Assembly (NCBI GenBank): GCA_003290165.1
Contig: QNQO01000522.1
Span: forward strand, 496,001-560,000
Source of the DNA: Berberis thunbergii
Lineage: Eukaryota > Streptophyta > Magnoliopsida > Ranunculales > Berberidaceae
Reading direction: 5' to 3'
DNA length: 64,000 bases
Position numbers and translations under genes: made by a program
The notes under the pieces: generated by a model
Databases searched by the model: none
The model's input: only the letters and a program-made list of their open reading frames with translations
Told to the model about the DNA's origin: nothing
Shown here: positions 33,888 to 46,009 of the stretch, one piece after another
Numbering within the stretch: the first letter of the stretch is position 1
How the letters are laid out: every line of letters starts with the position of its first letter

Positions 33888-36290
33888 ATGGTCCAAAAAA
33901 ACGTTATTCACGACTCAATCTTGGCTAAAGGCCTGGAGCTTTTCGAAAACAGGTGTTGTCTGAACTTGTCCTCGCTGAAATACGTGTGAAGTTTAGAGCT
34001 CTTGATGAGCTACCGTTGTATGTTTTGACGGGTGAACAAACGCTAATGTCGCCTCCGGCCGTTTTCACCTTCTTGCATCATGGGATGCTTCAGACCGAAG
34101 TGCGCTTTCCAGTTCTAGACGTGATTTGGGAGTTCCTAGATCTTTTAGGGATTCCTCCAGCCCAATTGGGGTCTAATGGATATAAGATCATCCTTATGAT
34201 TCTGCTCAGTGCCAATGAGGCTAGTGTCACTGTGACTCTGCGGATAATTCAGTTGTTGACTTCTCCCCGATGGAAGAGTAACGATGTCTATAAGATGACG
34301 TCACTAGCTTGCATCGTTAATCTCCTTGATGACTTCAAGTTTAGGCAAAATTATTGCTTCTTGGCTCCTATGAATTTGAAGTATTTTCAGTGCAAGGGTC
34401 GTCTGCTTCAGCGAAAGTTCAGGCCACTTCGTAGGTTCAACTATTTTCTTGTGACTTTGATATGATTGATAGCAGGCTAACTGATTATTGCTTGTGTCTC
34501 TTTGCAGGAAGGTTTCCTACTACTTTTCTTACCTCAGATAAGGAAAATACAATAGAGACGTTCTGTGACTTGCCAAAGAGGAACGCGATTGATGTCATAA
34601 ATGTTTTCAACTTCATCCGTTGGGGGCTATGGGACAACTGGCATGTTGCCCCCACTATGTATCGAACATCGCGAGTCAAATTGAAAGTTGGGGCTTTTTT
34701 AAGGAAAAGGAAGCCTACTAGGGCTAAAGCTCTCGTTCTACTTGAAGCAAATGAGCCTTCTGAATTGTTTCCTCCTTTGTGAGGAAGAGGTTCCGTGTGA
34801 GGACTGGGTCATCTTCGGCATGACCCACTCTGGTGAGAGAAGAACGCGAGTCTGCTAGGCCTATCGGGGCGGAGACTGGTGTTTCTGGCTTGGAAAAAGA
34901 TTACCTGCGGTTTGCAAGAATTGTAGATAGGTTGAACCTTAGTAATGCGCAAGTCGAAGCTCTGAATGACCGTCTAGTGCGGGTTGCAATGACAGCTTCT
35001 GCCGGTGTTAATTTGCATGGGATTGTTTCGGTGGAAGGCTCCCGTAAAGATTCGTATGAGACTGTAGAATCTGATCGTCCCACTGGCATGCAGTCCGAGA
35101 GTGGCCGTGTTGGCAGAGGCCAAGTTTCATGTAGTCCGCGTTGTTCACCGTCTCGTTCCAAACCACAGCTAGAAGTGTTGGAGGGTCCTCTGGATAATTC
35201 GCTTCCTTATCTCCCTCCAGATCCCTTTGAGTCGTCTCGCAATAAAGGGTCGATTGTTGTCGATAATAGGAAGGCTACGGAGAAGAGCCTGAGGACGGTG
35301 GCAACCGTGAAGGGTTGAACTGGTGTGATTCCTAATTCAGGAAAGCTTCATTCGTGTGCACGGATAAGCTTGTTTGCGCCGAACTTGGTAAAAATGAGTT
35401 AACAGGTCTGACACTAAGAGGTGGACATAGAATATTCTTAGAGGAACCAAATAAGCAAGCATCACAATTGGCTGATGGACTACGCTCCAAAACCTAAGGA
35501 GGATACGTTGGAAGGGTGTATGGATAAGGGATTGAAGTACCTTATGTTGGGTATATCTCATTTGATCCACATGGCCGTTGCAAGGACGGAACTCGAGGTG
35601 GCTCGTGAAAGGATATACACCTTGAAGCATGTCTTATCACACATGTAGGCTTTGTATTCTGATGCGCTCTATGAAATTGAGTAGCTAAAAGAGCAGGCTA
35701 AGGAGAAAAGGCTGGATCAATCAACCGTGGTCGCTAAGACTTAGAAGGCACATTTGGAGGACCTTGAGCATAATTTGTCAGAAGTGGTCTCTGAGAGGGA
35801 CAAACTTGAGAAGGAGTTTAGCCGGATCCATCAAGAAGTCGTGGGTGCGCAAGAAACTGTGGGCAATGCGTGTTCTGACCTGCGGTCTCTTGCTGAAAAG
35901 AATGCTTCAAAAGAAGCCGACTAGGTTGCGGAGAAGCAAAAGTTGAAATCCGATGTAGAGTTCTATCTTCGCGAGGCGAGAAAGGATGAGGACCAGCCAA
36001 ATTGGGGTGGCATGAGCTTAGTGTTGTGAAGCGCAGTCTAGCCATAGAACAATATTAGGTCGACACTAACTGACAAGTTGGAGCTACTTGAGCGTGAACT
36101 TGTTGATGCGAGGGTGCGGGAGAAAGAGATTCTTCAGAAATAAGGCAAATGTGAGTTCCGCTAGGTTGTACATGGTCGGCTGGCGTTCCTGGCGCTGATA
36201 AAGGCGGAGCATTCGGAGTGGGATCTCGGTCGCTACAAGAAGATGTCGTATGTAGACTTATATGTTACCTCTTTCCTGATAATGAGTAAA
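33888..36290 (+). pseudogene. Antisense accessory ORF of the LTR element, copy B
   Basis: ATG at 33888 (homologous to 14328 in copy A). After an early frameshift, an open stretch of about 170 codons from 33953 reads ELPLYVLTGEQTLMSPPAVF, FPVLDVIWEFLDLLGIPPAQ and LGSNGYKIILMIL, a Transposase_28-like helical domain. A plausible intron (GT near 34429, AG at 34508) joins it to FPTTFLTSDKENTIETFCDL and WGLWDNWHVAPTMYRTSR. The part from about 35560 to 36150 is charged and leucine-rich, probably coiled coil. Several stops break the 3' half. It is transcribed, if at all, against gag, from the 3' LTR side. Confidence 0.6.
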
Positions 36291-36885
36291 CTTGGTGTGT
36301 TTGTACCTTTCTTCGTTTTGATCATTTATAAAAACAGTTTTATCCATTTTGTGTTTGATGTCTCTATTGCATGTTTTTCATTGGCCCTTGTCATTTTGTC
36401 TTGGCATAGGTTGGTTGAAACAATAGGACGTTGACTAGTCTGTCTGCGATAGAGAGCTTGACCACTTTGTGTAGTAAACAACTCAGGGTCATTACTGCCA
36501 AGTCATGTCTGGAGTGGGCATGTTGCGAATAGTTTAGCTGGGGGTTGAATAGCCCGAGTTGTGTCTTGACCCCGAGTTAAGCTGCTTGAGGATTACCTTG
36601 TTTGTCTGGCCAATCAACTGCAGTTGTTGTTATGGGTGAGTCGCGATGGCCGAGTGTATCTGTATGAGTGTTAGGGATGCCGAGTAAGGTGCCTTAAGCT
36701 CAGGCTAGCACCCTAAGTAGATTTTATATGGCCACTGGTCGTACGACCTTTGTATCGTGCCAATTGCCTTTGCTAATATTAGAATGTCATTCCGTTTTAG
36801 TGTGAAGACATCGATTCAGCTAGATTCTTGTTTGTGACTGTTGTTTTGAAGGAAAGTGGAGGTTGCGTCGCAAACTGCTTGAGAC

Positions 36886-37440
36886 TCCCACCTTCTGAAT
36901 CATTTATGACCGACAAAGTGGACTACAGATTCGGGGAGTAAAAGTTTGGCGACCAGGTTGAAAAGCAGTAGTATCATGGCAAGCCGTCGAAATCAGTTCA
37001 GGACTAACTAGGCTCCCACCTTTCAAATCATTTATGACCGAGCAAAGTAGACTACAAATTCAGAAAGTAAAGGTTTGGCAATCAACTTGAAAAGCAATGG
37101 TCTTGTGGCAAGCCATCAGAATCAGTTCAGGACTGACTAGACTCCCACCTTTAGAACCATCTACACCCTCCCCGCACGGTGGGGGCTACGAATTCAAGAG
37201 AGGAGTTTGGAGACCAGACTAAAAATGGCAAGCCATCGAAATAAATTTGAGACTGACCAGGCTCCCACCTTCCAAATCATCGACACTTGTGCGCATCAAG
37301 CTACAAATTTTGGAGTTTTCGACGACTACGCTGAAAAGTAGTGGTCTGGTGGCAAGCCGTCGGAATCAGGTAATGGCTGACTAGGCTACCACCTTCTAGA
37401 CTATTTACACCCGCGCAGTGGGGGCTCCAAGTTCAGGTTT
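36886..37440. repeat. Tandem repeats of about 125 bases in copy B
   Basis: Four to five imperfect units of 119-129 bases, each with GGCTCCCACCTT, a CATTTATGACCG-like stretch, and GGCAAGCCGTCGAAATCAG (starts near 36886, 37009, 37138, 37258 and 37381). Copy A has only one or two such units at 17220-17340, so the number varies between copies. Confidence 0.75.
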
Positions 37441-39517
37441 TGATCATAAGCTTTCATTGCTAGTGGTTCCCAACTATGCTTACCTGATTAGGTTCGGCGA
37501 TCATTGATTGCGAAGAAGGCAATGATCTCTGGCAAGTCGTCATCACTAGGGGTGATAGCGCCAATTAGACTCCCACTTTCTAACTTGTCGACGCCCGCGT
37601 TAATTCGGACTAGGTACTGGGTTGAACCAGAAGCCATTGTCATGAGCCTTGGCTAACTAAAACTAGTCCATCTGCCTGGTGCATGGGGGTGCACGAAGTT
37701 ACCTTAAATCAGCTGATGATCTGTAGGTACGATCTGTGTGTAAGAGTTGACTAGGATTTCACGTGCTCGTGCCAAGCATCAACATAATATTGTTTGAGTA
37801 ATAGGCTGAGCCCATGGGCCCACAAGGGAAAGGCATGGTGCGTTGTGTGTACAGCGTAAATCGCGGGATAACACGTGTACGATGTAGGCTACGTGACAGT
37901 TGAGTATCGATCACTCCTCCTCAATAGATGGGATGGCGTGCAGCGCCATCATGTTGAATGATGTGGTCTGCGCAATTTCCTTGGGAACCGTTGTCTCCTC
38001 GTTTCCCATATGGTATTCAATGCTTGGCAGTTAATGTTGAATTGCCCGTTTGGTGAACCATCATGTCTATATAATAGTGTTTTCCAATCGTTGTAGGCAC
38101 TATCTTTCACTGAGCTTATCGTCTATAATGTTCTTGCTTGAAGAGAACACTTTGGGTTTTCCAAAGGCGACAGAAAATGTTTTGAGTTTTCCAAAGGCTG
38201 AAGGTGGATCTCCATTTCTGGAGTCTCCGTTTCTTGAGTCTTCGAATGTTCTGACGTTTGCACTAATCAGGCATAGTGATAGTTGTTTTTATGCGTGCTC
38301 ACCTGTTATGGGTAGGCACGTAGTTGATTTGCTAAGGTCTTGTAATTTCTTCTCACATTGAGAATAAGTGGTATGGATGCTCTCCTAATGGAAGAGTCTG
38401 TTGTTCATGTGTTGGTGCCTTATCGTTGTTCCTAAACGTTTAGTTTCAAATATAGCACCAACGTCCAACTCCGTGGTAGCTGCCTCTGCCACTTCTCGAT
38501 TAACCCCATTGCCTTGGTTGCGCTAGAATTCTGAATCTCAAAATGTAGAGGAGTTGGACATGGTCCATGGATTGGGCCATTGACTCCTAGACACCTCTCT
38601 AATCCTTACAGCCGGAAGTTGCACTCTGCTTGCATCAACCTGATACTTGTCCCAGGTTCATTTGTTTTGCCGGATCGAGCGTGTGAGTTGGTCGTATCTG
38701 GTTGTGGCTTGTCGCGGGACTCTCGGATGTCGATTTTGTACGGACAAACCATATTTGCGGGTTGCATTTGCTGGATCATGGTTTTTTTTGCAGGCTGCTT
38801 GCTTTTGACTGTTTGTGTTGCTTATGTGGTCGAACAATTTAAGCAAGTCCTTACTCAATGTTGACTTTAGTATGTCATCTCTTGTATCCGCCTCAGGGCT
38901 TTTGTAATATGTAGCCTTTTGTATCTGCCTCAAGGTACTTGTTGTTACATCTTTTCAATAATCAATAGAGTTTGTTTTCGTAATTCTTTCTTTTTTTCTT
39001 AAATGATTGCAAATCACATAAGTTTTTTAAGAATTAAAACTCAATATTGACTATGGAAAAGGAAACAAATAACTTAAAGCAAACTAACTGTTGATGGATG
39101 GAAATTGATCATGGTCTTGACAAGAATTCGGGTTGTTCTCGCGAATCATGTAGCGGACTGTCGAGGTGTTACATAGGTTACTGAAAAACCTTGTAAAAAA
39201 TGGATCTTTGCGCCGACGGAATGTCGGGGGGATGTGTTCCAGCTTACCATGGCCTTTTCGTCTCGCTGGGTGGAAGATCTCATTACTCCTGTCCCGCTCG
39301 AAAGTGATGTCTCTACCATCGTTTTACCTGACACTAGGTCAAGTTGTTTTGCATGATGCAACTGAATCTGTGAGCATTCTATCTGTTTCAGTGCGGCGTA
39401 GTGACAACCATGTATCGTAAGTTGGTTTCCACGTATTGTACCTCCGGAGTGGTTAGCAGTATACTTAACACACTGGTAAAGGTTGCAGGCCACTGCTTCC
39501 ATCTGGTGCAGCCATGG
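37441..39517. other. Internal region of copy B without recognisable domains
   Basis: Matches the corresponding part of copy A (17341-19380), for example the GGCTGAGCCCATGGGCC and TTTCCTTGGGAAC stretches. No RT, RNase H or integrase motif can be read on either strand; open frames are short and inconsistent between copies. Confidence 0.5.
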
Positions 39518-40440
39518 TCATCCTAGTATGAGACTGTAGGATGATGGCGCATCTACCACCATGAAGTCCAGAAATATGATCTTCTTGAGCCGCAATTGTC
39601 CTGCCATCATAACTAATCTTATCTTTTTTATGCGGAAGCATTTCTCCACACTAAATCCGATGAGTGGGTGTTCGGAAGATGTCAGGTTTTTTTCCATGAG
39701 GTCCATATTGTGGAACGCATTGTAGACCAGGACGTTAAGCGAACTTCCTATGTCAACCAGAGCTTTATTTACTTCCCACCTTACTATGGAGACCGAAATG
39801 ACTAAGGCGTCGTTATGTGGCGCTCGGACTCCTTCGAAGTCCTTGTCCTTAAAGGTCAAGGTGGGAATGGGGCTTTGAATCCTTGAGTGACAGATGTGTC
39901 TGTCCTCATTCGCAGGTTGTGTCCGCATATCCAATAGAGTCCGCTTATGGGACCTGTATGACTGGCTTTCATTTGGTATGAATCTATGAAGGGTGTATAT
40001 TATCTCTAGAGTCTCCTTCTCTATTTCTTTAACTGACTCTTCCCTGTCCCTTGTTTGTTCCGTTAGCTTCTCAGACTTCAGCAACTCTTTTAGTTAGCCT
40101 CTACGGATTTAGTATTTGATCTCATACCTCAGACTTTTGCAGTTATTGGTGTCGTGGCAGCCCTCCTTGTGATACGTACAATACTTGCCGTTGTTATAAA
40201 TTCCTTTGCGAATGTTTTGTAGGAGTCGATCGATTTCGGCGGAAGGTTGTGGAACCACATCAGTGTTGAGCTTTTCAGACTGGTGGGAAAGGTCTTGCAA
40301 ATGAAGGACTCAGATCCTCATTTTAAGGGTCATTACGTGCTAGTAATGCACAGGTGGTCAAAAGGATCGGTGGTTCTGTCGTAGAAGTCGAGCTTCAGTG
40401 GAGTGAACTTCCTCGGAATGACCCGTTCATGATCCGGTCA
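39518..40440 (-). pseudogene. Gag C-terminus and protease remnant of copy B
   Basis: Minus strand. A gag tail at 40300-40109 ends in a zinc-knuckle-like KYCTYHKEGCHDTNNCKSLR, the usual end of plant gypsy gag. The protease-like part at 39833-39518 reads HNDALVISVSIVRWEVNKAL, then VDIGSSLNVLVYNAF. The active site is D-I-G rather than D-(S/T)-G. Much of the gag core present in copy A is deleted here. The frame from 40084 to 39518 is otherwise open for 188 codons. Confidence 0.7.
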
Positions 40441-40722
40441 CAAATGATGGGACAGAGGGACGGTATAGTACGTTTGGTGTTCTGTTGTATTTGAATGTCA
40501 AAATATCGATTCTAAGGTCCATCGCTACTGCTGTCAGCACGAGAGCGTGAGTTGGCTGCTCGTGCACGATAGAAATTGATGAAAGAGGTATAAGGACAAC
40601 CTAAGCGTTTGACGTGTCCTTTGGTTCTCGGTTGTTGAGTGATCTAGTGGTCCCCATCTCTCTGTGTTTTGAAAGGATGGGGACCACTAGATCTTAGTGT
40701 AAATTTAAGAACTTTGTTGTCC

Positions 40723-40740
40723 CAACGGATGACGCCAAAC
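40723..40740 (-). other. Primer-binding region of copy B
   Basis: Minus strand GTTTGGCGTCATCCGTTG directly inside the 5' LTR, equivalent to 21330-21347 in copy A. Confidence 0.65.
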
Positions 40741-40973
40741 TGATGCAGTCATTTTTCGTTCCCTGCTCTGACCTGGTTCCTAATGACCTGCACAAGTAAC
40801 ACACGTGAGCCACAGACCACCGCTATGGTGGCCGATAGTACTCCGATGCTAAAGTCAGATAGGGATCTAAGAAAGATGTAATGCTTTAACAGGGAATTTG
40901 TAGCATACCTTAACTTACCAACCTCATATTTTATTTAAAGTGCAAGAAGTTCTGGTTCTATTAGACCATCGTA
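40741..40973 (-). repeat. 5' LTR of copy B, first part
   Basis: Starts TGATGCAGTC and is cut at GACCATCGTA by CACTA element 2. The LTR resumes at 52064 with GTAGGTGTAGTTTAAGAATG; the uninterrupted 3' LTR reads CCATCATAGGTGTAGTTTAG at the same place. Confidence 0.85.
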
Positions 40974-41370
40974 CACTACACCAAAAGGCCATTTTAGCTA
41001 CGCCGAGCTGACCACAGTTCTAAACCGTTGCTTTATTTGCCACGGCCAAAAACCGTAGCTATAAGTACCAACGGCTTAAAACCGTGGGTAAAAAAAATAT
41101 GGCCACGGCTTAAAACCGTTGGTATATTTGGCACGGTTAAAAATCGTGGCTATAAGGAGCAACGGCTCAAAACCGTGGGTATTATTCGCAACGGCTCAAA
41201 ACCGTTGCAAAATAAAATTTAGCAACGGTTCTAAACCGTGGCTAGATCCAGCAATGGCTCAAAACCGTTGCAAAAAAACATTTTAGCAACGGTTTTAAAC
41301 AGTGGCTAGATGTAGTAACGGCTCAAAACCATAGCTAAAACTGCCAACGGTTTAAAACCGTCGCTAAAGA
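40974..41370. repeat. Left terminus and subterminal palindrome array, element 2
   Basis: CACTACACCAAAAGGCC is followed by about fourteen units such as GCCACGGCTTAAAACCGTTG and AGCAACGGTTCTAAACCGTG. It lacks the GGCGTCGC block and the TTTTAT...GATTT spacer of right-type ends. Confidence 0.85.
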
Positions 41371-41377
41371 CCAATTT

Positions 41378-41432
41378 GCGCTTTTGGAGGTTTTAGTTTC
41401 GCGCTTTGAGAGGTTTCAGTTTCGCGCTTTGA
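41378..41432 (+). promoter_or_regulatory. 23-base direct repeats with TTTCGCGC sites
   Basis: Two full 23-base repeats and a partial third (GCGCTTTTGGAGGTTTTAG-, then GCGCTTTGAGAGGTTTCAG-, then GCGCTTTGAC) place TTTCGCGC at 41397-41404 and 41420-41427. TTTCGCGC fits the E2F/DP binding consensus. The sites lie about 260 bases upstream of the captured TBC start codon, between it and the palindrome array. They may belong to the captured gene's promoter; binding is inferred from the motif alone. Confidence 0.4.
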
Positions 41433-41689
41433 CAAAAAAATTTGGGGAAAACATATTCTCACTCTCTCCACGCCTCCTCTTCGCAAGCACTACTGAAGGA
41501 AGAAGAAGGAGAGGACGAGAAGCAAAGAAGAAGAAGGGCGAAAGAAGAAGAGGACGATAGAATAAGAAGAAGAAGAAGAAAGTTTGAGAAGGGTGTGAGT
41601 TGTTTGCTTCATGTGTCACAGTCGATTGATGATTTTTCTGGAGAGGAGAGAGAGAGAGAAAGCGAAGCAGTTGGGGGTTTGAGTTGGTG

Positions 41690-42622
41690 ATGGTGGTGGC
41701 TGTGAAGGGGCAAACAAAGTCGTTGTTTGCGGTGGTCCTATCGATGTTCTTGTGGAACTCCGGTGGTAACGGTCAAAGAGGAATTGTACGTAGCAGTGGT
41801 GGTTTGTGGGGAACTTACACACCTTCGAATGTGGGAATAGCAGTTGCAGTGACTGCCATGGCTGGCTTCGCCTTGGCTGCCACCCTCGTCTACTCGAGTC
41901 GGAGGTAAAAATTACTACTTTTTATTCAAATTCTTCTTTAGGGTTTTTGTTTTTCCATTCAGATCCCATCTCCAATTCTCTCACTCAAATTCACTGTCAC
42001 TCCATATTTGATTGCTATTTGGGTTTTCAGAAAAAAGAAAATAAAAACCTATTCGTTTTTCAGCCAAACAAGATTGAAGTGAATCCTAATTGAGTTTTAG
42101 GTTGAAATCAGGAAACAATTACTACTCCGAATTGAGTTTGAGAGGCTGAACACTAAATTGGTCATAATGTGGATCACATGAGAGGCTTCAAATCTTGGTG
42201 CAAATGAGAGGTCTTTTTTCTGTTCCAGTTTAATAGGAACAAAACCCACCATTTTGATTTCCTGCAAACTTCACTCTTAGCTTAGGTTCCTATCATTTTG
42301 ACTAACTATAATAGCAAATAAAAATTCAGATGGTAAAATTTTGCTTCCTTGCGATATATTGTCTATCTATTATACAAGTGGTCATCTTGAGTGTATTATT
42401 ATATACAATCTTAAGAAGAAGGAAAAAAGGGAAGAAAAAAAGAGTGGACTTCAACATAAGCAGTAGCTAAATTTATTTATTTGGGGCTGATTTTGCAGGG
42501 GTGGCCTGAAGTCACCATGGTCTCGTAGGAGAAGAAAGAATGCCCTTTCACCTCATCAGTGGAAAACTCTATTTACCCCGGAGGGAAAACTCTTCTTTAA
42601 ATTGGTTCATATCTCCTTCCAG
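41690..42622 (+). pseudogene. TBC-domain RabGAP, first two exons
   Basis: Exon 1 (ATG at 41690, donor after 41904) reads KGQTKSLFAVVLSMFLWNSG and LWGTYTPSNVGIAVAVTAMA, ending in a hydrophobic stretch (VTAMAGFALAATLVYS) that may be a membrane segment. Exon 2 (42499-42622) reads GGLKSPWSRRRRKNALSPHQ and WKTLFTPEGKL, then an unrelated tail FFKLVHISFQ up to a GT donor. The SPWSRRRRK...ALS..QWK.LFTP pattern is the region just before the TBC domain of a plant RabGAP family. The catalytic TBC domain is missing. This is the only cargo piece in element 2 that keeps a start codon and 5' leader. Confidence 0.75.
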
Positions 42623-44090
42623 GTAAGATCCTTTTTCTTCTTTAGATCTCTTCTTCTTCATATCTGTTTCAAATTTTTTTGCTCTGTTTCATTTTTGAAG
42701 AAACAAAATGTGGAATTCTTAGAAGTGATTTGGTTTTGAAAAGAAATTATTGTTGCAGGCTTTTCAGTCATTGGGTCTCCTACTGTTCCTATTCAAGGTC
42801 AGTGTAAGCTCTTCCTCATTTGTTAAGTTTGGTCATTGATTTTTTATTTTAATTTTTTTGATCTCTTCTTCTTATTTTTTGTTGATTTCATTCCACTCAA
42901 ACCAACCCAAGCTGAAGCTATGCTGTGATTTTTCACACACCAAACAACATCCATGGCTTTGTTTTCTCATTCTCTTCCTTCATCTCATCTTCCCACTGAT
43001 TCTGCCTTTATTGATCTCATTAGAGCTTTATTCCAGCAATTCCTTTCAGCAGAGTATGTTCCTCCCTCCCTTGTATCAATCGCGCTTCTTATTCCATGTA
43101 GGCTGCTATCAATTTTTTTTATTGAAGTCTTTTATGTGTAGTTCTCCTATAATTTTGTGGAGTTGGCATTCTTTATAGGGTTTTTATGTGACTATCTAGA
43201 TGCATGAAAAGTCCAGCGAAATAATTAGAATAAGACTAAAATTTTCCAAGAGTAAATTTTCTTCTGTGGTCAACTTAACTGATGGTTCTTATTTGAATCA
43301 ACAAAATATTTCATATGTGATGACATCTGAGTTTACTTCAATTTCAACTTGTAGTTAAAAAAAAAATCAGAACTTCATTTTTACTAGTATGATTTTCAGC
43401 AGTTTTTAGATGTTTTTGTTGGTCACTTTGTTTTTCTTGGTCACTTTGTTGCCTGACTGAAGGAATTCATTGTTGCTTGCTACAAACAGTCATAATTTTT
43501 ACTGGCTGTTAAGATAACCTCAGCAGATTTTCAGCAGTTTTATATGTGTTTGTTGGTCAGTTTTATATGTGATGACATCTATATTTTGAATTTATCAATC
43601 ACAGTGGGTCACTGGCTAGTCAAACTTGCTCATGGCCTTTGTGTTGTAGAGAACTATTTGACTAAATTATTATATGTTTCAAGTGAATCACTTTGTTTGG
43701 ATATTGTCTTTGTAATCACAAGATTGGTTATGATGTATGTCTTAATTATTATGGTGTTGCTTGTTTAACATGTGTTTACTTTGTTAACATTGTCACAGAT
43801 GCAGATAACAAAAAGTCAATTGTCCCCTATAAGGTATTATACCATTTAAAATTACTTTTATGTGGTGATATCTGCTGATATTCACCGTGAAATCTTTACT
43901 ATAATTTGGGTTTGTGTGATGAATTTGGAAATAGCCAAAAAGTGAATCTAATGGTGTGAACGAGCTTGTACAAGAAGAAAACTCCAAGTAAGTTGTCTAT
44001 GCCTGTAATTCAGTATTTCCCTTTGATTTATTTTATTAATGATAGCATCTTTTGTTCTTGTGTTGATTATGAATTTATGGGTATATTCAG
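42623..44090 (+). other. Intron-like sequence with minor exon candidates
   Basis: AT-rich. A piece at 42760-42799 (AFQSLGLLLFLFK, with AG and GT borders) and pieces near 43798-43833 and 43935-43990 (PKSESNGVNELVQEENSK) look exon-like. The last two probably belong to the COP1-interacting-protein relative that follows; the first is unidentified. Confidence 0.4.
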
Positions 44091-44919
44091 ACATCAGCTT
44101 CAAAGAGTTCTGGAGACTCGGAAAGCAGTGCTACGCAAAGAGCAAGCAATGGCTTATGCCCGTGCTTTTGTTGCTGGATTCGACATGGACTCTATAAATC
44201 ATCTCTTACGTTTGCAGATGCCTTTGGAGCTTCCCGTTTAAGGTATGGATGAGTGCTAACCTTCCACCTAAGAGAAGATAGTTAGCTTTAGAAGGTTAAG
44301 ATTTAATAGTGTAATTTACCTTCTTATTGGGCGTTGAGAAATAAAGCACAAAAGTTTGAAAATTTTCACTAAAGTTTGAGTACTCATACTTTGACTGGGG
44401 TTTCAAACCTATTGTAAGAAATTGTGGCTTTGGAAGGTGATTCGGCTTTCGTGAGTTCACCTGCAATAGTAGAAATTTGATGGTTGAAGTGATTCAACTT
44501 ATATTTCAAAACGGATTTGTTTTTATATTCTTCAACCTAGATGTACTTGTATGTTTTGGTGACAAATGACATTTTTTTGTTCCCATCTTCACCTCACCCC
44601 CTTTTCCTGTTTTCTAATAATTCATTGAAATTTTCACAAGAAGAAATTCTCTCTCCAAATTTTTATTTTATTTTTTTCCTTGTTTTTATTTTTGTTCCAT
44701 TTCAAGTAATAATTTCTAGAAATATTTGCTGCGCCATTTTTCTAAACAGAAGCACATAATATTAGCTAGAAAGTCATTTAAACATTTACTACCCTATCTC
44801 ATGTAGGGAAGCATGCATAAACTTCAAGGAACTGTGCAATAAAAAATGCGGCGATGGGCTTTGGATGGATGAGCTTGCAGCCATGGAGGCATACGTGCAG
44901 CCTGATCTTGCATATGCAG
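44091..44919 (+). pseudogene. COP1-interacting-protein-related fragment
   Basis: Exon 44091-44242 reads LQRVLETRKAVLRKEQAMAY, then ARAFVAGFDMDSINHL. After a frameshift near 44195-44205 it continues in another frame as TFADAFGASRLR up to the donor. Exon 44807-44919 continues REACINFKELCNKK and LWMDELAAMEAY. This is the conserved N-terminal block of a plant family annotated as COP1-interacting protein related (CIP7-like). The block is wording I recognise well; its function is not well defined. The remaining, much longer part of the protein is absent. Confidence 0.75.
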
Positions 44920-45104
44920 GTGTTTTTACATGGAGGTGCTTTTTTGGTATTGGTTTTCTTTTCTTATTATCGGATTTTTTCCCCTAGCTTTCTTCGTTTT
45001 GCCGTTCTTTGAATATTAATGCTTCCTAAGTCTCTCTTTTCCTGATTTCCTTTTTGAATTTAGCTCGTATCATCCTAATTATTATTTGTAATTTGAATCG
45101 TTAG

Positions 45105-46009
45105 GTGATTGAGTTTGTCCAATTTAAAGAACGATTACAAGATTCTCATCAATATGTGATGGCTAGGCTTGAGGTTGCTATTCTCCAACTGAAGCAAAAT
45201 GCAGACAACATTGAGGAAGAAGAGGTCACCCATTTAATGTTTCTTTTATTTCTGGCTTTTCCTTTTTGGGTTTGATAAAACCATTTAATCACTGATACAC
45301 AAAAATAAAACTGTTGTGCTTCATGCAGTGCATTCTTGAGAACTGGGACTTTGGTATTCAGTTGCTAGAATTGTCAAAGGACATAAATAGCAAAATGTTG
45401 ACCTTCAATGAAGATACACAATTATGACCATGGTGGACTCCAACTTCTGATCAAAACTATCTCTTAGGTAGGAATTTTATGCACCTTGTCTTGTACTAAT
45501 GCATTTATCTCCCGATATGTCCAACCTCATATGTTTTTTCTCAGAATGAGGAACTTTGCTTCTGCAAATTCTTTACTACCGAAACTGTCAAAAAATTTCG
45601 TTCTGAGGTTTCTATCCGGAAATAATATGCAAGGCATTGAAACTGTAGTCTGCATATGCTTGTTCTAATTCAACCTGATCTCAGAAAATATGCTTGTTCA
45701 GGAATTACAAAGTTCAAATTCCCCTACCGTTTTATAGAAATTAAGAAATATCTTATTTCCTTCCAAAGATGAAAGTTTTTTTGGTTTTCCCTGAATTTTT
45801 GAACATTGAAGATTTTATAATATCTTATATTGTATCTCTAGTCAAAGTCTTAGGGTTCAGGTGACATTATCAGTTACATAGTTGTTCTCGTATTAAGAAG
45901 TCGCCTGATTGTTTTAATATTTTCATTGATAAACGTTTTGACATTGACTGCATCCTTTATATGAACAGAACCATTTGAGGGAAGGCCATTTTGCTCTAGT
46001 GACAATTTG
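45105..46009 (+). pseudogene. NAA25: NatB auxiliary subunit NAA25 fragment
   Basis: Exons 45105-45224, 45330-45467 and 45969-46009. They read VIEFVQFKERLQDSHQYVMA, RLEVAILQLKQNADNIEEEE, CILENWDFGIQLLELSKDIN, LTFNEDTQL, PWWTPTSDQNYLL and EPFEGRPFCSSDNL. This matches the C-terminal part of plant NAA25, the TPR-type auxiliary subunit of the NatB N-terminal acetyltransferase. An in-frame TGA at 45425-45427 stands where the family has arginine, consistent with a CGA-to-TGA change. Introns are retained. Confidence 0.85.
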
